Assembly (NCBI GenBank): GCA_030705945.1
Contig: JAUZPS010000216.1
Coordinates: forward strand, 1-7,754
DNA length: 7,754 nt
Direction of reading: 5' to 3'
Source: Bacillota bacterium
Lineage (GTDB): Bacteria > Bacillota > Clostridia > Acetivibrionales > DSM-2933
The position numbers were made by a program, and so were the translations under genes. Shown here in pieces: positions 5,639 through 7,754 of this stretch (position 1 is its first letter; each line of letters opens with the position of its first letter). The notes under the pieces were generated by a model. That model saw nothing but the letters and a program-made list of their open reading frames with translations. It searched no databases and was not told the origin of the DNA.

Positions 5639-7021
5639 ATGAAAAAGCTAAATGAGATGGACAACCAGGATTTTTTGCAGATTGAGTATATTTCCAAATC
5701 GTACAATGAATCAAGTATTCCATTGTATATAAGTTATCCAACGTTAACATGCTGGAAGAACAATTCAGACGAGAACAATTATATAGAAGGAATTAAAAAT
5801 GAAAATAATCCGTTCTTATATTTTCATTTTCCTTATTGTAAATCTGCTTGTTACTATTGCTTATGTTATAAGATTACGGGCTCGGCAGAGGAGACAATTG
5901 ATAAATACCTTGACTATATGGAAAAAGAAATAGATTTAAAATCAAGATTCATGCCAAAGGATAATATGTCTGTTACCCAAATGCATTGGGGAGGAGGCAC
6001 TCCAACCAATTTAACAATGCGGCAGTTAGAAAGAATATATAGAAAAATATCTGATAATTTTAATATAGTTTCAGATAAAAATTCTAGTATATCCATCGAA
6101 TCATATCCGGATGATACTCTGATCACTTTTGAAAAATTAAGATTGTTAAAAGATCTGGGTTTTACAGAAATTAGTTTTGGTATTCAGGATTTTGATGAAA
6201 GGGTACAGAAAATCATTAACCGTGATTGTAAGTTCGAAGTTGTTGAAAAGTTGTTTAATGAAGCTAGAAGAATCGGGTTAAGGATACATGTTGACTTATG
6301 TTATGGGCTTCCATTCCAAGATATGACAGGGTTAAAAAACACTCTGGAAAAAATTGTCCGATTACAACCGGATAGAATCGCAATGGAGAATTATTCACAC
6401 TTTCCAGCTTTCTATCCACTTCAAAGGAAGATCCCGACAGATTCCGTGCCCAATTCCTTTATGCGAATTGTTTTATCGATACTTGCTAAAGAAGTTCTTA
6501 CTGAAAACAACTACATAAGAATAGGCGATCATTATGTAAGAAAGGGTAATTTAATGCATCAGGCATTTATTGAAAACAGGATAAACCGCGACCTGATGGG
6601 ATATTCAATTGCTGACCGAAGACAGGTAATAGCCTTTGGAAGCTCCGGTATAAGCTGCATTAATAATACGTATTACCATAACAAAAAGTTAATAGAAGAT
6701 TATTTCAGCGAATTGGATAAAAACGAGCTGCCCCTTGAAAAAAGTGAATCACATAAATTAGATCAGGATGATAAGATAAGGGCTTCTATTATTCTTAAAT
6801 GGTTATTAACGTATTATCAGATCGATAAGGACGCTGTAAGCAAAGAATTTAATATAAATTTCGATGAATACTTTAAAGAAGAATTAAAACAGCTTAATAG
6901 ATTTGAAAAAGACGGTATCATCTTATGCGACGGTAACAAAATACTTATAACCGAGATGGGCGAGTTTACAGCAAAGCATGTTGCCTTCGTATTTGACAAA
7001 TACTACCGAAAAGATATATGA
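5639..7021 (+). CDS. HemN-like radical SAM enzyme, probable tailoring enzyme of the cluster
   Basis: This 460-residue protein matches coproporphyrinogen dehydrogenase HemN along its whole length (about 457 residues in E. coli). It shows ISYPT near the start and YFHFPYCKSACYYCLCYK with C67, C71, C74 and C76 (CX3CX2CXC). It also has MHWGGGTPT (115-123), E154, GIQDF with Q183, R195, D219 and YGLP (222-225), then a C-terminal HemN domain (about 370-460). Y61 corresponds to the SAM-contacting tyrosine of HemN. A 4Fe-4S cluster and SAM cleavage are therefore expected. Where HemN has GMDHFARP and LHRNFQGYTT, this protein has IGDHYVRK and INRDLMGYSI, so the substrate pocket may differ. No haem genes are nearby. 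HemN-like proteins in natural-product clusters are methylases or cyclopropanases using two SAM molecules (Jaw5, C10P, NosN). True HemN activity is not excluded. The gap to the upstream gene is 62 bases, and the ribosome binding site (GGGG, 5624-5627) is only moderate. Confidence 0.9.
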   Translation: MKKLNEMDNQDFLQIEYISKSYNESSIPLYISYPTLTCWKNNSDENNYIEGIKNENNPFLYFHFPYCKSACYYCLCYKITGSAEETIDKYLDYMEKEIDLKSRFMPKDNMSVTQMHWGGGTPTNLTMRQLERIYRKISDNFNIVSDKNSSISIESYPDDTLITFEKLRLLKDLGFTEISFGIQDFDERVQKIINRDCKFEVVEKLFNEARRIGLRIHVDLCYGLPFQDMTGLKNTLEKIVRLQPDRIAMENYSHFPAFYPLQRKIPTDSVPNSFMRIVLSILAKEVLTENNYIRIGDHYVRKGNLMHQAFIENRINRDLMGYSIADRRQVIAFGSSGISCINNTYYHNKKLIEDYFSELDKNELPLEKSESHKLDQDDKIRASIILKWLLTYYQIDKDAVSKEFNINFDEYFKEELKQLNRFEKDGIILCDGNKILITEMGEFTAKHVAFVFDKYYRKDI

Positions 7022-7093
7022 AACCAAAAATGAAAAATTGAAAAAATAAAAAATCAAAAAATCAAAAAATTATAAAATCAAAAATAGAAAAAT
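7022..7093 (+). other. Low-complexity A-rich spacer with repeated A-tracts
   Basis: Between the radical SAM gene and the second carrier protein, runs of 4-6 A recur about every 8-10 bases, separated by TC, TG, TT or TAG. There is no ORF, hairpin or promoter that I can support. Such spacing is compatible with intrinsically curved DNA. As mRNA it would be unstructured and could help ribosomes load at the AAGGAG site that follows (7095-7100). Confidence 0.5.
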
Positions 7094-7110
7094 TAAGGAG
7101 TGTTATTATA

Positions 7111-7368
7111 ATGAGTCAACAAATTATTTCCGATTCAGATCTGATTGCAAATGTCGCAAAGATTGCTAAACTTCCCAAAGAGGAAGTAACAATGGACCTA
7201 AAGATATACAATTCACCAATAGTATCCTCTTTGGCAATAATGGAAATTATGACTTTTGTTGAAAAGGAATACAGGATAGTTATTAAATCAGAAGAATTAA
7301 TTGAGGAAAATTTTGGAGATGTTTTGAAATTAAAATCATTTGTTGAAAGAAAGTTGCAAGATAAATAA
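7111..7368 (+). CDS. Second acyl/peptidyl carrier protein
   Basis: An 85-residue carrier protein with the phosphopantetheine site in IVSSLAIMEIMTFVEKEY. S40, just before the leucine, is the attachment serine, and the usual aspartate before it is serine (SSL instead of DSL). It differs clearly from the first carrier protein, which suggests separate cargo. Candidates are the amino acid loaded by the adenylation enzyme (probably proline) or the acyl group activated by the ligase starting at 7561. TAAGGAG (7094-7100) lies 10 bases before the ATG after an A-rich leader, so expression may be high, as expected for a carrier protein. It is the last gene before a hairpin that may end the transcript. 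Confidence 0.88.
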   Translation: MSQQIISDSDLIANVAKIAKLPKEEVTMDLKIYNSPIVSSLAIMEIMTFVEKEYRIVIKSEELIEENFGDVLKLKSFVERKLQDK

Positions 7369-7391
7369 GTTACGAAAAAGATTATACATTA

Positions 7392-7418
7392 AAAATGCAG
7401 TTAATACGTCTGCATTTT
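7392..7418 (+). terminator. Hairpin, probable intrinsic terminator or attenuator after the second carrier protein gene
   Basis: AAAATGCAG (7392-7400) and CTGCATTTT (7410-7418) form a perfect 9-bp stem with a 9-base loop. The stem begins with A and ends in a T run, a form that can work in both directions. The T run after the stem is short, so termination may be partial, letting some transcription through to the ligase gene. Confidence 0.5.
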
Positions 7419-7457
7419 ACTATCAAAGCTGAACTTTTCACAACTTATGAATCAAGG

Positions 7458-7511
7458 TATATATTTTGCAATATAAAAAACGGATGAAAAATGTTTATTG
7501 CAAAATATATA
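7458..7511. repeat. Perfect 16-bp inverted repeat upstream of the ligase gene
   Basis: TATATATTTTGCAATA (7458-7473) is exactly inverted as TATTGCAAAATATATA (7496-7511), with a 22-base spacer. Each arm contains the small palindrome TTGCAA. It could be a pair of operator sites about 38 bases (centre to centre) apart, which would put both on roughly the same or neighbouring DNA faces, or a long RNA stem-loop. It lies 49 bases before the ligase ATG in a 192-base gap that probably also holds the ligase promoter, though I cannot place clear -35 and -10 boxes. Confidence 0.55.
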
Positions 7512-7560
7512 AATAAATCGTGAAACAAGAAATATTTTATAAAATTTGGGGGAGTTGGAG

Positions 7561-7754
7561 ATGTTTACAGGTAGAAAAACTATCGGAAATGTAATTAATT
7601 CTTATGCAGATTTGTATCAGGATAAAACCGTATTGATGTTTGATACTTCATCATACTCATTCAATGAATTAAGAAAAGCAGCGTCTACGATTGCGTACAA
7701 TTTAAATAAAATTGGTGTAAAAAAAGGCGACAAAGTTGCGGTATTGATGAATAA
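7561..7754 (+). CDS. AMP-dependent acyl/amino-acid ligase, N-terminal fragment cut by the window edge
   Basis: Sixty-four codons are visible, starting MFTGRKTIGNVINSYADLYQ. The pattern of a helix, YSFNELRKAA and then LNKIGVKKGDKVAVLMN is the typical opening of ANL-superfamily enzymes (acyl-CoA/acyl-ACP synthetases and NRPS adenylation domains). No specificity motif is reached, so the substrate cannot be told. GGGGGAG (7548-7554) is a strong ribosome binding site 6 bases before the ATG. The 192-base gap, with a hairpin and a 16-bp inverted repeat, suggests its own promoter and regulation. It could load a fatty or aryl acid on a carrier protein, or begin a larger multidomain synthetase running out of the window. 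Confidence 0.85.
   Translation, partial: MFTGRKTIGNVINSYADLYQDKTVLMFDTSSYSFNELRKAASTIAYNLNKIGVKKGDKVAVLMN

Overview
The window reads as part of a secondary-metabolite gene cluster from a low-GC Gram-positive anaerobe, probably a clostridial-type Firmicute. The grounds are strongly AT-rich DNA, strong purine-rich ribosome binding sites, every gene on the + strand with short gaps, and an oxygen-sensitive type of radical SAM enzyme among the tailoring genes. No species can be named from the sequence alone.

Layout. Positions 1-271 are a non-coding leader with two palindromes (62-75, 131-142) and a candidate folded RNA (124-267). Seven genes follow. They are an FkbH-type glyceryl transferase/phosphatase (272-1312), a carrier protein (1329-1571), two different acyl-CoA dehydrogenase-fold flavoenzymes (1605-2756 and 2810-3967), a stand-alone amino-acid adenylation enzyme (start 3960, overlapping the previous gene by 8 bases, to 5576), a HemN-like radical SAM enzyme (5639-7021) and a second carrier protein (7111-7368). 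A hairpin that may terminate transcription lies at 7392-7418. A perfect 16-bp inverted repeat (7458-7473 / 7496-7511) precedes an AMP-dependent ligase gene that is cut by the window edge (7561-7754).

How the parts may work together. Two carrier-protein-bound building blocks appear to be made side by side. FkbH and the first carrier protein would make glyceryl-S-ACP from a glycolytic intermediate. The adenylation enzyme has a binding-pocket code that I read as DLFYLALVCK, which I recognise as the code of stand-alone proline-activating enzymes, so it would load L-proline on a carrier protein. One dehydrogenase would then oxidise it to a pyrroline or pyrrole thioester, as in the pyoluteorin, prodiginine and anatoxin pathways. 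The two dehydrogenases carry their catalytic glutamate at different sites (E357 versus E245), so they are probably not redundant. The HemN-like enzyme keeps the full CX3CX2CXC cluster motif but sits among assembly-line genes. It could be a radical C-methylating, cyclopropanating or decarboxylating tailoring enzyme rather than a haem-pathway enzyme.

No ketosynthase, condensation domain, thioesterase, 3-hydroxyacyl dehydrogenase (FkbK type) or transporter is present, so the cluster must continue outside the window and the product cannot be deduced. I am confident of the gene families, moderately confident of proline as the substrate, and much less sure of the pathway logic.
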